A DNA stretch of 64,000 nt from Martinezella tropici. GTDB lineage: Bacteria; Pseudomonadota; Alphaproteobacteria; Rhizobiales; Rhizobiaceae. A model generated the notes under the pieces. That model was given only the letters and a program-made list of their open reading frames with translations, searched no databases and was not told where the DNA came from. Position numbers and translations under genes: made by a program. The first letter of the stretch is position 1, and every line of letters starts with the position of its first letter. Shown piece by piece: positions 1 through 9,530 of the stretch. The stretch covers positions 496,001-560,000 of the forward strand of contig NZ_VNIP01000011.1 of assembly GCF_008370325.1 (NCBI RefSeq). Reading direction: 5' to 3'.

Positions 1-624
1 GAGGCGACGGGCGCGCTGACCGTCGGCGAAGGGCCGCATCGCGCCGCGCGACCGCTCCATCAAGGCGAGGTCAATCCCTTCGCCGAGAGCTCCGACATGG
101 AGTTCCAGCCGGATATCGTGCTCGGCGACGGCGAAAGCGTCTCCGGAGACGGCTGGCAGATGACGGCGCTGCTGACGCCGGGCCATACGGCCAACCACAC
201 CTGCTTCGCGCTCGACAGCACCGGCATCGTCTTTTCGGCCGATCATGTCATGGCCTGGGCGACCTCGATCGTCGCGCCGCCCGACGGCTCCATGGCCGAT
301 TACATGGCCTCGCTGGAGAGGCTTCTTGCCCGGGAAGACCGGCTGTTCCTGCCCGGTCATGGCGGCCCGGTGAAGGAGCCCGCCTCCTTCATGCGAGGAT
401 TGCGGACCCACCGGCGCATGCGCGAGCGCGCCGTGCTGGAGCGCATCAAGGCCGGCGACCGGCTGATTCCGGACATGGTGAAGGCCATCTATCGCGATAC
501 CGACCCGCGCCTGCATGGCGCAGCCGCCCTTTCCGTGCTGGCGCATCTGGAAGATCTGATCGAGAAAGGCCAGGTGGAAACCGATGGGCCGCCGGCGCTT
601 TTCGGGGCCTATCGTCCCATCTGA
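1..624 (+). CDS. MBL-fold metallohydrolase, LACTB2-like (5' end missing)
   Basis: The frame is open from base 1, so the true start and the HxHxDH zinc motif lie before the window. The visible 207 residues carry the later metallo-beta-lactamase landmarks: TPGHTANHTC (third metal-site His), FSADHVM (bridging Asp) and LPGHGGPV (last His). After the catalytic fold comes a helical tail (RTHRRMRERAVLERI and on), which matches the C-terminal winged-helix-like extension of the LACTB2/glyoxalase-II-related hydrolases. It is probably a cytosolic zinc hydrolase. The substrate cannot be read from sequence: glyoxalase II, endoribonuclease and acyl-thioesterase members all look alike here. Confidence 0.85.
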   Translation, partial: EATGALTVGEGPHRAARPLHQGEVNPFAESSDMEFQPDIVLGDGESVSGDGWQMTALLTPGHTANHTCFALDSTGIVFSADHVMAWATSIVAPPDGSMADYMASLERLLAREDRLFLPGHGGPVKEPASFMRGLRTHRRMRERAVLERIKAGDRLIPDMVKAIYRDTDPRLHGAAALSVLAHLEDLIEKGQVETDGPPALFGAYRPI

Positions 625-714
625 GTCAAGATGGTTGGACTATCGTCAATTTCCGAAGTTTGAATGCTAGATGCGATTGCCCTGCCACAAGCGGGGAGAA
701 GGAGGGTCGCAACC

Positions 715-1647
715 TCAGCTTCCGGCGATGCCGAGCAATTCCGCATCCAGCGCCTTCAGATAGCCATCGGCCAGGTCGGCGCTGACGCCGAGATCGTTCT
801 GGCCGTAGCGGGAGGCGACGCGGATATCGACCAGAGTGGTTTCCGCCTCCTCGCGAATGCGGATCACCACGTCGCACGGCAGGCCGAAGATGCGGGTGCG
901 GGTTTCGCCCTGCAGGATGACGTCGGTATTCTGGCGGATAAGTTCCGCAACGCCATCGCGGAAGGGGCGCGGCGTCGGCACGGGAACGATATCGGGCACG
1001 TCGCCGACGACGCTGCCATTCTGCGCGGGATTGACAGTCTGCGGGCGGGCGCGGCGCTTCGGCTTCACATTGCCGTTCGGATCGGCCACGTCGGCGCCAT
1101 CCGCCTTGACGATGGTGATGCGGCGGTCATGCGCGACCTTGCGCACCGCCTCCAGCACACGGTCGGCAGCACCCTCGTAGCGGCGGCTGATCAAAGCGGG
1201 ATAGGCATCGAATTGCGCCTCGCGCTCCTGCTGGGTCACCAAATGGCGCGGCGGCAGCCACAACTGCCTGGCGTCCGGCGTTGCCAGCCATTCCGGCGGC
1301 TCGTTGAGATCGGTCGAAATCTCGTAGATCGGCGGCCGGCTCCAGTAGCGCTCGGCGCCGATACCGAAAATGGCAAGCGGCACAGCGGCATAGACGAGCG
1401 CCTTGACGGCGGAGACGCCGCCGATGGCGGCGTTCTGCCAAAGCTGGGCAAGGCCGACCAGCGCCAGCAACACCGAAAGCACGGCGCAGCTGGCCGAAAT
1501 CAGCAGCAGCAACACGAAATAAGGCGTTTCCAGCGGCCCAAAACGATAGCCGATCAGTGTCACGCCGCAGAGCACCAGGGCAAACGAAGCGATCAAACGC
1601 GCGGCGCGGGCGGCATGTGAAATAGGACGGTCGAAGCGGATGGTCAT
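715..1647 (-). CDS. DUF1499 domain membrane protein
   Basis: 310 residues. The N-terminal third has three hydrophobic segments (about residues 15-35, 42-68 and 83-100). The rest is the soluble DUF1499 domain, with RYEGAADRVLEAV and the C-terminal DVVIRIREEAETTLVDIRV typical of the family. ATG at 1647 is preferred over the TTG one codon upstream. The family has no established reaction; it is common in alphaproteobacteria and in chloroplast-related proteins. It stands alone on the minus strand, facing away from the next gene across a 160-bp gap. The assignment to the family is firm; any function would be a guess. Confidence 0.75.
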   Translation of the reverse strand: MTIRFDRPISHAARAARLIASFALVLCGVTLIGYRFGPLETPYFVLLLLISASCAVLSVLLALVGLAQLWQNAAIGGVSAVKALVYAAVPLAIFGIGAERYWSRPPIYEISTDLNEPPEWLATPDARQLWLPPRHLVTQQEREAQFDAYPALISRRYEGAADRVLEAVRKVAHDRRITIVKADGADVADPNGNVKPKRRARPQTVNPAQNGSVVGDVPDIVPVPTPRPFRDGVAELIRQNTDVILQGETRTRIFGLPCDVVIRIREEAETTLVDIRVASRYGQNDLGVSADLADGYLKALDAELLGIAGS

Positions 1648-1837
1648 CAAGGGCTCGTCGGCGCGTCGGATCGGAAGCCGGATGCACCGAATCCCAGAAA
1701 GCGACTTATGTTTAGATCAAGAAACGGCGAAAATAAATCGAATGTCACGACATCAACGCCGCATGTTTCGTCAGGGCTGAAATCAGTAACGCCTAGACCA
1801 AAAACGTGAGCGCTTGCTTAAATTCCAAAAAAAGGCC

Positions 1838-2305
1838 ATGCTTCGGCGTTTTATCGAGGCTGTGAAAGGACTTGGTGAGATGGAACCGATAGTTTCTCAA
1901 GACGCCGCCACCAAACCGTTGCCGGCAGCGGCCATTACCGGGAGCGACGCGGCCGATCCGATCCTGCCGCTGGAACTCCTGGAACTGGAGCTTTCGCTCG
2001 AAGGTTTTTCCGGCGGAGAGCCTGGCTTCTGCGAGGTTGTGCGAAACGCCGCTTCGGCGGTGCGTGGTGACTTCCTGTTTGATCTTCCGGCTACGGGGTT
2101 GATCCCCGATTGCCGCAGGCTGGCGGTCATCCGTATTCCCGAAAGCGATGCGACGATGCGCACTCTCTTTGCCGCGCTGGACGAAGACGGCGCGGAAATC
2201 CGGTTGCTGCAACCGGATGACGAAACCGAGCACATTTCGCAGTTTGCCGATGCCTTCGTCGATCTGTTGCAACGATTGCCGGCAAGGCCGAAGGAAGCCG
2301 CATAG
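1838..2305 (+). CDS. Conserved hypothetical acidic protein
   Basis: About 155 residues with no signal peptide or membrane segment and no domain I recognise. The middle has an acidic, Leu-rich stretch (LPLELLELELSLEGF) and the C-terminal half is mixed alpha/beta-like. Codon use (GC at third positions) matches neighbouring genes, which supports it being real. Two starts are plausible: ATG at 1838 behind AAAAAGG, or ATG at 1880 behind AAAGGA at longer spacing. An upstream TTG at 1814 is less likely. Function unknown. Confidence 0.55.
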   Translation: MLRRFIEAVKGLGEMEPIVSQDAATKPLPAAAITGSDAADPILPLELLELELSLEGFSGGEPGFCEVVRNAASAVRGDFLFDLPATGLIPDCRRLAVIRIPESDATMRTLFAALDEDGAEIRLLQPDDETEHISQFADAFVDLLQRLPARPKEAA

Positions 2306-2395
2306 GCGATCCGCCTACGGTCCAATACGCCTTTCGCGCCATGCCGCGCGGCGCTATAATTCGTGCCTGCACATCAGCATTCAGGACACAAAGTC

Positions 2396-2671
2396 ATGCG
2401 TATCGCCGCCTCCATCCTTTCCCTCCTCACCATCACGCTCGTGCTTTCCTCCTGCCAGACGGCCGAGGAAATCCGCGCGGCCGACGAGGCGAGGTGCGGT
2501 GGCTATGGCTTCAGGCGCGGGTCGGAGAATTTCGCCAACTGCCTGATGAATCAAGATCTTAGCCGGCGGGCAGATCAAAGAGCCTTCATGGAAAGCAACG
2601 ATGATTTCTTCTGGGGGCCGACAATCGTGGTCGGCGGCCCGGGATATCACCGTGGCCATTGGCGCCGCTGA
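2396..2671 (+). CDS. Small predicted lipoprotein
   Basis: 91 residues. The N-terminus MRIAASILSLLTITLVLSSC is a lipoprotein signal peptide ending in an LSSC lipobox, so the mature protein would start at Cys20 and be anchored to a membrane. The mature part is short, with a few Cys/Asn and a Gly/His-rich tail (GGPGYHRGHWRR) seen in several small rhizobial envelope proteins. It converges on ppdK with only 11 bp between the stop codons. No specific role can be assigned. Confidence 0.7.
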   Translation: MRIAASILSLLTITLVLSSCQTAEEIRAADEARCGGYGFRRGSENFANCLMNQDLSRRADQRAFMESNDDFFWGPTIVVGGPGYHRGHWRR

Positions 2672-2682
2672 CCTCAAGAAAA

Positions 2683-5349
2683 TCAGGCTCGCCCTTTGAT
2701 TGCCGCCTGCGCCGCCGCAAGCCGTGCGATCGGCACGCGGAAAGGGGAACAGGACACGTAGTCCAGCCCGATATCCTCGCAGAAGTGGATGGAAGCGGGA
2801 TCGCCGCCATGCTCGCCGCAAATGCCGAGCTTCATGTCGTTGCGGGTGCGGCGCCCGCGTTCCGAAGCGATGCGAATGAGTTCGCCTACCCCATCGAAAT
2901 CGAGCGAAATGAAGGGATCATGCTCGATGATGCCCTTGCGCTGGTAGGTCGGGATAAAGGCGGCGGCATCGTCGCGCGACATGCCGAACGTGGTCTGGGT
3001 CAGGTCGTTCGTGCCGAAGGAGAAGAATTCGGCCGCCTCGGCGATGATATGGGCACGCAAGGCCGCGCGCGGCAGCTCGATCATCGTGCCGACGAGATAA
3101 TCGATCTTCATCCTGGCTTCCGTCATGACGGCGCGCGCCACCTCATCGATGCGGGCCTTGACGTAATCGAGTTCGGAACGCAGGCCGACCAGCGGCACCA
3201 TGATCTCGGGCACGACGGCAGCCCCCGTCTCGCGTGCGGCAAGGACCGCCGCCTCGAAAATCGCGCGGGCCTGCATCTCGACGATCTCCGGATAGGAAAT
3301 CGCCAGCCGGCAGCCGCGATGGCCGAGCATGGGATTGAACTCGTGCAGCGCATCGACGCGCTGGCGCAGGCTGGCCGGCTCCATGCCCATGATGCCGGCA
3401 ACCTCGGCGATCTCCTCATCCGTTTTCGGCAGGAACTCGTGAAGCGGCGGATCGAGCAGGCGGATGGTCACCGGCAGGCCATGCATGATGGTGAACAGGC
3501 CGGTGAAATCGAGGCGCTGCATCGGCATGAGCTTGGCAAGGGCGGCCCGGCGGCCCTTTTCGTCTTCGGCGAGGATCATCTCGCGCATCACATGGATGCG
3601 ATCGCCTTCGAAGAACATGTGCTCAGTGCGGCATAGGCCGATGCCCTCGGCGCCGAAGGAGCGGGCCGCGCGTGCATCGGCCGGGGTATCGGCATTGGTG
3701 CGCACAGTCATGCGGCGCGAGCGGTCGGCCCAGGCCATGATGCGACCGAAATCACCGGACAGTTCCGGCTGGATCATCGGCACTTCGCCCTTCAGAACCT
3801 GGCCGGTGGATCCGTCGATGGTGACGATATCGCCTTTCTTCAGGGTGATACCGATTCCGATCAGCTTTTCATTGCGCATGTCGATACGCATGGTGCCGGC
3901 GCCGACGACGCAGGGAATGCCCATGCCGCGGGCAACCACCGCCGCATGGCTGGTCATGCCGCCGCGGGTGGTGAGGATCGCCTCGGCGGCGTGCATGCCG
4001 TGAATGTCTTCCGGGCTCGTTTCGATGCGCACGAGGATGGCTTTGCGGCCTTCCTCTTCCGCAATAATTGCCTCCTCGGCCGTGAAGACGATCTCGCCAG
4101 TGGCCGCACCAGGCGATGCAGGGAGACCGGAACCGATAACCTCGCGGTGGACGCGCGGGTCGATCGTCGGGTGCAGCAGCTGGTCCAGCGTCGTCGGCTC
4201 GATGCGGGAAACCGCTTCGTCTTCCGTGATAAGCCCCTCGTCGACCATGTCGACGGCGATCTTCATCGCCGCCTTGGTGGTGCGCTTGGCATTGCGGGTC
4301 TGCAGCATCCAGAGCTTGCCACGTTCGATGGTGAATTCCAGATCCTGGACCTCGCGGTAATGCGATTCCAGCTGCGAGCAGATGCTCCGAAACTCGGCAA
4401 AAGCCTCGGGCATCACCTTTTCCATCGACGGCTTTTCATAGCCAGAGGCGATGCGGGCGACTTCCGTGATGCTCTGCGGCGTACGGATGCCGGCAACGAC
4501 ATCCTCCCCTTGCGCATTGACGAGGAACTCGCCGTAAAGCTCCTTCTCGCCGGTCGAGGGATTGCGGGTGAAGGCGACGCCGGTGGCGGAGGAATTGCCG
4601 AGATTGCCGAACACCATCGCCTGAATATTGACAGCGGTTCCCCAGGCCTCAGGGATATTGTGCAATTGCCGATAAGTGACGGCGCGGGCGTTCATCCAGC
4701 TGGCAAAAACGGCGCCGACGGCGCCCCAGAGCTGAACCTCCGGCTCCTGCGGGAAGGCTTCGCCCAATTCTTCCTCGATGACGGTCTTGTAGATCGAAAC
4801 CACATGCTGCCATTCGACGGCGGTCAGGTCGGTATCGAACTCGTGGCCGAACCGCGCCTTCTCATCCTCCAGAATCTCTTCGAAGACCTCGTTGTCGAGG
4901 CCCATGACAACATCGGCATACATCTGGATGAAGCGGCGGTAGCTGTCCCAGGCGAAGCGGGCGTCCCCGGCATCATGGCCGAGTGCCTGCACCGTGGCAT
5001 CGTTGAGGCCGAGATTGAGGACGGTATCCATCATGCCCGGCATGGATGCCCGGCCGCCCGAACGCACGGAAACCAGCAATGGCCGCGCGGTATCGCCGAA
5101 CCTTCGCCCGGTAATGGCCTCCATCCGCTGCAAGCCCTGCATGACCTGCGGCTTCAGCTCATCGGGGATATTGCGACCATTCTTGTAATAGAAAGCGCAG
5201 ACCTCGCTGACGATCGTCAGCCCCGGCGGGACCGGCAGGCCGAGATTGCACATTTCAGCAAGATTGGCGCCCTTGCCGCCGAGCCGTTCAAAGTCGCCGG
5301 CGCCCCCCTCGGCCTTGCCGCCGCCGAATGTATAGACCCACTTCGTCAT
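2683..5349 (-). CDS. ppdK: Pyruvate, phosphate dikinase
   Basis: 888 residues, full length for the family. It interconverts pyruvate + ATP + Pi and phosphoenolpyruvate + AMP + PPi in the cytosol. The order is standard: N-terminal nucleotide-binding domain (GGKGANLAEM about residue 25; SGGRASMPGMMDT about 97-109), central phosphohistidine domain with TRGGMTSHAAV (catalytic His468), and C-terminal TIM-barrel PEP domain with LCRTEHMFF and GICGEHGGDP carrying the catalytic Cys. In rhizobia PpdK works in the PEP-pyruvate node alongside Pck. Its ATG at 5349 follows GGAGACG. It is monocistronic, and its stop converges with the small lipoprotein gene. Confidence 0.97.
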   Translation of the reverse strand: MTKWVYTFGGGKAEGGAGDFERLGGKGANLAEMCNLGLPVPPGLTIVSEVCAFYYKNGRNIPDELKPQVMQGLQRMEAITGRRFGDTARPLLVSVRSGGRASMPGMMDTVLNLGLNDATVQALGHDAGDARFAWDSYRRFIQMYADVVMGLDNEVFEEILEDEKARFGHEFDTDLTAVEWQHVVSIYKTVIEEELGEAFPQEPEVQLWGAVGAVFASWMNARAVTYRQLHNIPEAWGTAVNIQAMVFGNLGNSSATGVAFTRNPSTGEKELYGEFLVNAQGEDVVAGIRTPQSITEVARIASGYEKPSMEKVMPEAFAEFRSICSQLESHYREVQDLEFTIERGKLWMLQTRNAKRTTKAAMKIAVDMVDEGLITEDEAVSRIEPTTLDQLLHPTIDPRVHREVIGSGLPASPGAATGEIVFTAEEAIIAEEEGRKAILVRIETSPEDIHGMHAAEAILTTRGGMTSHAAVVARGMGIPCVVGAGTMRIDMRNEKLIGIGITLKKGDIVTIDGSTGQVLKGEVPMIQPELSGDFGRIMAWADRSRRMTVRTNADTPADARAARSFGAEGIGLCRTEHMFFEGDRIHVMREMILAEDEKGRRAALAKLMPMQRLDFTGLFTIMHGLPVTIRLLDPPLHEFLPKTDEEIAEVAGIMGMEPASLRQRVDALHEFNPMLGHRGCRLAISYPEIVEMQARAIFEAAVLAARETGAAVVPEIMVPLVGLRSELDYVKARIDEVARAVMTEARMKIDYLVGTMIELPRAALRAHIIAEAAEFFSFGTNDLTQTTFGMSRDDAAAFIPTYQRKGIIEHDPFISLDFDGVGELIRIASERGRRTRNDMKLGICGEHGGDPASIHFCEDIGLDYVSCSPFRVPIARLAAAQAAIKGRA

Positions 5350-5517
5350 CGTCTCCGTCCAACTCCTCCGGTTGAACTTAATTCATTGAGGCACAAATGA
5401 AAATCGACAAATGCGGCAAAATGTTGCGCTGCACAATAAATATGGCCCGGAGCGTTCCGATTTCAATCGATTGATCGAAACCGGGAGCTTCCGGGGTCAT
5501 TTTAGCGCTACTGACGG

Positions 5518-6843
5518 CTAAGCCTGCGGCTCACGCTGGGCCAGAATCTTGTCGATCCGCATGCCGTCGAGATCGACGATCTCAAAATGCCAGCCGCCGA
5601 AGGTAAAGCTTTCGCCCACTTCGGGCAGATGGCCGAGCTGGTAAAGCGCAAAGCCCGCCAATGTGTGGAAATTGACGTCCTCCTCGCTGAAGCGCAGCCC
5701 CAACCGCGCAAAGGCGTCGTAGACCGGCATCATGCCTTCCATCAGCAGCGATCCGTCGGCCCGCTCGACGACATCGGGCGTGTCGTTGTCCATGTCTGGC
5801 AGATCGCCGGCAATCGCCTCCAGCAGATCCGTCTGCGTGACGATGCCTTCCAGGCTGCCATATTCATCGATGACCATGGCGAGGCGGACGGGGGCGCGCT
5901 TGAAGCTTTCGAGCACCTTGAAGACCGCCGTCGCCTCATGCACGACCAGCGGCTGGCGGATGACGGCCATGGGGTTCAGCGGCTCGCCGTTCAGAAGCTG
6001 ATCGAGAAGATCCTTCTTCAGGATCATGCCGATCGGCTCGTCGATCGATCCACGAGCAACGAGAAGCTGCTCGAAACGGCTTTCGCGAATGGTCTTCTGC
6101 ATTTCCGCCGGCGTGTCGTCAGCATCGATCCAATCGACCTCCAGCCGTGGCGTCATGATGTTGGAGACGTCACGATTGCCGATATTGAAGACGCGCTCGA
6201 CCAACTCCTGCTGCGCTTGCTCCAGCAGCCCGGCTTCCTGGCTTTCGGCGATCAAAAGCTTGATCTCGGCGGGCGAATGCAACGACCCCTCGCCTGCCCC
6301 TGGCTGCAGCCCGAAAAGGCGCAGAACAAGATTGCCAAGGCCGTTGAGGACGGTGATCGCCGGACGCAACAGGAAAAGGAAAAGACCAAGCGGCCGCACC
6401 ACGCCCAAAGCGGTGCCCTCGCTGCGCTGCAACGCCAGGCTTTTCGGTGCAAGCTCGCCGAGGACAATATGCAGCGCGGTGATGATGATGAAGGAAATGG
6501 CGACGGCAATGGCATGGGAGCTGGCCGCCGCCCATGCTCCGGGAAGAAATTCGAGAAGCGGCTCGAGAAGATGCGCAAGCGCGGGTTCACCGACCCAACC
6601 GAGGGCGAGCGACGAGATCGTGATGCCGAGCTGCGTGGCCGCCAGATTGGCGTCGAGATTGTCGACTGCCTTCTGCAGCGACTTGGCGTTCATCCGCCCT
6701 TCGGTAACCAGTTCCGTCACGCGGCTGCGGCGAACGGAAACCAACGAAAACTCCGCCGCAACGAAAAAGCCATTGGCGGCTACGAGCAGTAATACGGCAA
6801 GTATTCCGAGGAAATCGAAAATACCGCCAGTCGAACCAGACAT
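5518..6843 (-). CDS. Hemolysin/CorC-family CNNM-CBS membrane protein
   Basis: 441 residues. Residues 1-200 form the CNNM (DUF21) transmembrane domain with about four hydrophobic segments. Two CBS motifs follow (about 215-335, including VFNIGNRDVSNIMTPRLEV and AMVIDEYGSLEGIVT), then a C-terminal CorC_HlyC domain (about 350-435). This is the layout of YfjD/YtfL/CorC-type proteins, which are linked to Mg/Co homeostasis; the old name hemolysin is not evidence of toxicity. The ATG follows GGGAAGT. The substrate is inferred only from the family. Confidence 0.9.
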   Translation of the reverse strand: MSGSTGGIFDFLGILAVLLLVAANGFFVAAEFSLVSVRRSRVTELVTEGRMNAKSLQKAVDNLDANLAATQLGITISSLALGWVGEPALAHLLEPLLEFLPGAWAAASSHAIAVAISFIIITALHIVLGELAPKSLALQRSEGTALGVVRPLGLFLFLLRPAITVLNGLGNLVLRLFGLQPGAGEGSLHSPAEIKLLIAESQEAGLLEQAQQELVERVFNIGNRDVSNIMTPRLEVDWIDADDTPAEMQKTIRESRFEQLLVARGSIDEPIGMILKKDLLDQLLNGEPLNPMAVIRQPLVVHEATAVFKVLESFKRAPVRLAMVIDEYGSLEGIVTQTDLLEAIAGDLPDMDNDTPDVVERADGSLLMEGMMPVYDAFARLGLRFSEEDVNFHTLAGFALYQLGHLPEVGESFTFGGWHFEIVDLDGMRIDKILAQREPQA

Positions 6844-7026
6844 ACTTCCCTTCCGGGCGGATCAGCGCCCATGTTGTTGATCGAAAAACGAAACTAGCAC
6901 GCTTTCCGGCTGCACGGCAGCCGAAGCAGCAATTTCCTGTCGATAAGAGAAACATTTTTCCCTTCCAAAGAAGGTGGCCTGTGCACGACGAAATGCAAAG
7001 AGTGCCTAAGCTCCTCGAAGCAGGCG

Positions 7027-7647
7027 TTACTCCTTGGCGAAGAGCCCGTCAAAGACGACTTTCTTGAACTCGACCAGTGCTGCATCACTCTTCTCGGCTC
7101 GCATACGCAGCAACGCGCCTTCCCAACTGTTCAACACGAAACGGCCGAGCAAAGCTGCGGGAAGCTTGTCGCTGATCACTCTCAGCTCTTGCGCCTCGGC
7201 GATGCATTTTTCAAAAAAGCTGCCCCAAGCCTCGAAATGTTCGACCAGATGCTCGCGCATGAGTTCGCTGTGATCGGCAACCTCCGCGGCGAAATTGCCA
7301 AGCAGGCATCCTCGCACAAATCCATTCGCTCTGAAGGCAGCGATGCGATCATCGAAATAGGCCTCCAACCTGGCGAGCGGGCCGACATTCGAATTGCAGA
7401 AAAAGTCGCGCAACTTGCCTTCGTTGCGATCGAAATAGGCGTCAATCACTTCGGTCCCGAACGCCTCCTTACTCGGAAAGTGATTGTAGAAAGAGGCCTT
7501 GGGGACATCCGCTCCATCCACGATGCTCTGGATGCCGGTCGCGGCATAACCTTCGGCGTGGATCATTTGCAGACCCACCTGAAGGAGATTGTTACGCGTA
7601 TCAGGCTTCGGCTTCGGGCCGCGCTTGGCACCTGCAGGAGATTTCAT
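7027..7647 (-). CDS. TetR/AcrR-family transcriptional regulator
   Basis: 206 residues. The N-terminal helix-turn-helix is clear (AEGYAATGIQSIVDGADVPK then ASFYNHFPSKEAF, about residues 34-65). The ligand-binding C-terminal half carries RGCLLGNFAAEVADHS, typical of the TetR_C subgroup near YxaF/LmrA-like repressors. It is divergent from the frameshifted metallohydrolase at 7936 and the secreted NTF2-like gene. An imperfect inverted repeat (GACC-N4-GGTC) lies 23 bp upstream of its start. It probably represses itself and that pair, but the ligand is unknown. Confidence 0.9.
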   Translation of the reverse strand: MKSPAGAKRGPKPKPDTRNNLLQVGLQMIHAEGYAATGIQSIVDGADVPKASFYNHFPSKEAFGTEVIDAYFDRNEGKLRDFFCNSNVGPLARLEAYFDDRIAAFRANGFVRGCLLGNFAAEVADHSELMREHLVEHFEAWGSFFEKCIAEAQELRVISDKLPAALLGRFVLNSWEGALLRMRAEKSDAALVEFKKVVFDGLFAKE

Positions 7648-7666
7648 TTCAAGCCTCTTGACTAAT

Positions 7667-7684
7667 TACGACCAACCGGTCATA
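7667..7684. promoter_or_regulatory. Candidate TetR operator
   Basis: An inverted repeat GACC-AACC-GGTC (7670-7681) in the divergent TetR/metallohydrolase intergenic region. Two of the next three flanking base pairs also match, giving 6 of 7 paired positions. Its place between the divergent starts and its similarity to ACCGGT-centred operators of TetR subgroups support the call. It is inference from sequence only. Confidence 0.4.
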
Positions 7685-7935
7685 CGATGTTTATCGCAAC
7701 TCTCTGGACAGGTGTCAAGGGAGCGGCGGACTAGCGCGCATCATACCGAGATCGAATGCGAGCAAGGGCGTCCTCTATAGGGACGCCTGTCGGCGGAGCG
7801 TGCCTTCGGACCGTCGCGGACATGGGTATCGATCCGCTGAGGTCGATTGGCTGGGAGGACAATGACTGCACCTCTCAACCGCTGATACGACCAGCATCGG
7901 AACCGCAAATTCCTCAAACGGCAATGGAGACAACA

Positions 7936-8803
7936 ATGACTGAGATTGAAACCGCCAAGCCGAGCCTGAACTGGGATGTGCTGACGATCAAGCGACCCGG
8001 CCTTGGCCGCGACGTGCCGGCCGGCAAGGAGGAGTTGATGTGGGTGGTGAATTCATCGACGCTCATCTATGGCGAGCGCGACGCAGTCCTCGTCGATACG
8101 TTCCTCACAGCCGAGCAGGCGGAGATCTTACGCGATTGGGTCGTCGCGAGCGGCAAGAATCTCACCACGATCTACGTCACGCACGGACATGGCGATCATT
8201 TCTTCGGCCTTGCACCACTTCTTGAGCATTTCCCCAATGCGAAGGCGGTCGCGACGCCCGCAGTGGTCGAAGCCATGCATGCGCAACTGGCGCCAGCATC
8301 GATCGACGGCTTCTGGCGCAGACTCTTTCCCGGCCAGATTCCCGACCGGTTGCTGATCGCCGAGCCGCTCGACGGCGACACTTTGGAACTGGAAGGGCAT
8401 AAGCTTGTTGCAGTGAATGCCGGGCATACCGACACGGCGCAATCAACCTGCTTGTACGCCCCCATCGATCGAGCTGATCGTCGGCGGGGATGTCGTCTAC
8501 AATGGTATTCACCTTTACCTTGGCGAGACCGACAAGCAGAGCCGGCTTGAGTGGATTGCTGCGCTCGACAAGCTTGAGGCCCTGCGGCCCAAGACGGTGA
8601 TCGCCGGGCACAAACTGCCTGAAAATGCAGATGATCCCCGCATCATCGGCGAGACGCGGCAATATCTTCTCGATTTCAATCGCCTGAACGAGGCAACGAC
8701 GACCGCGCAAGAGCTCTACGACGCCATGCTGGAACTCTATCCCGATCGCGCCAATCCGGGCTCACTCTGGGGTGCTTCGAACACCGCCAAGAAGCAAAGG
8801 TAA
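7936..8803 (+). pseudogene. MBL-fold hydrolase gene with a +1 frameshift in a C run
   Basis: Two adjoining frames together encode one complete metallo-beta-lactamase-fold hydrolase of about 288 residues. Frame 1 (from ATG 7936, behind GGAG) holds VTHGHGDHF (HxHxDH) and NAGHTDTAQS. Frame 2 holds VGGDVVYNG (bridging Asp) and VIAGHKLPEN (last His), ending at 8803. The switch falls in a run of five C at 8459-8463; four C would restore ...YAPSIELIVGGD... . Without repair, translation runs to a stop at 8550 and lacks half the zinc ligands. It could be a true inactivating mutation, phase variation or a sequencing error. It lies under the divergent TetR gene and before a secreted NTF2-like gene. Confidence 0.8.
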
Positions 8804-8900
8804 GGGCAGTGGGTTGCCGGTCGGTTTCACGGCCGGCCCGATTTTTCATTCCTCATTTTGGAATCGGCCCCTCATTCAATGGATACAAGAGATATCGGAC

Positions 8901-9419
8901 ATGGAAAAAATACTCTCCGCCTTCGCATTGGCAATGCTTTCGGCCGGATCACTGGCGGCAGCGCCAGCCGCCGACAAGGATCCATTGGACAAACTCACCC
9001 TGAACACGATCAGATCGCATTTCAGTCAGCTTATGGACTCGGCAAACAAGCATGATCTCAAGGCGTTGCACGACATTTTCTGGCAGTCACCGTCCGTCCT
9101 TCTGGTCGCGAAAAGCGCAATCCCGTCCGAAGGCAACTGGGCAGGATTTTGGGGTAATGAGGCCGTGGACCAGAAGCTCCACGATATCGCTGGGTCGGGA
9201 CCCGTCGTGCTTGCGCCCGACCTCTCCAAGCTCAAAGTTGTCGGATTGACCCGCGACATGGCAGAATCCTATGCGCCGATGAACATTACGGTTTCCTATG
9301 CCGGTCAGGACGGAACCCCAAAGCCGTTCCTGATGATCATCAATTGGATCAAGGTGAAAAAGGACTGGAAGGTCGCATCGGAAATCATTCTTCCCGTGCC
9401 GCCAGCGCCTAAAGGCTAA
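8901..9419 (+). CDS. Secreted SnoaL/NTF2-like protein
   Basis: 172 residues. The first 22 residues (MEKILSAFALAMLSAGSLAA) are a Sec signal peptide. The rest has the cone-shaped NTF2-like pattern of SnoaL/DUF4440 proteins: an N-terminal helix (IRSHFSQLMDSANKHDLKAL), then strands ending in PFLMIINWIKVKKDWKVASE. ATG 8901 is chosen because it starts the signal peptide; the frame is open further upstream without homology. It is 97 bp behind the broken metallohydrolase and probably in the same TetR-controlled unit. Such proteins can be enzymes or ligand binders; the role is not determined. Confidence 0.75.
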   Translation: MEKILSAFALAMLSAGSLAAAPAADKDPLDKLTLNTIRSHFSQLMDSANKHDLKALHDIFWQSPSVLLVAKSAIPSEGNWAGFWGNEAVDQKLHDIAGSGPVVLAPDLSKLKVVGLTRDMAESYAPMNITVSYAGQDGTPKPFLMIINWIKVKKDWKVASEIILPVPPAPKG

Positions 9420-9530
9420 AGCATCGACAACCTATTGAACCACCAGTGAGAATTCCGGAACGACGAATTACATCGCACATTCGTTCGAATCGATAGCTTG
9501 ATGAAAGTCGCTGCCGGACAGCGAAAAACA

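Noticed and set aside
664..1620. A 318-codon plus-strand frame opposite the DUF1499 gene
   Set aside because: It mirrors the high-GC minus-strand gene, has no recognisable domain, and its composition (Arg/Ala/Gly/His rich) is typical of antisense frames.
3946..5400. A 484-codon plus-strand frame opposite ppdK
   Set aside because: Shadow of ppdK with no homology or ribosome binding site.
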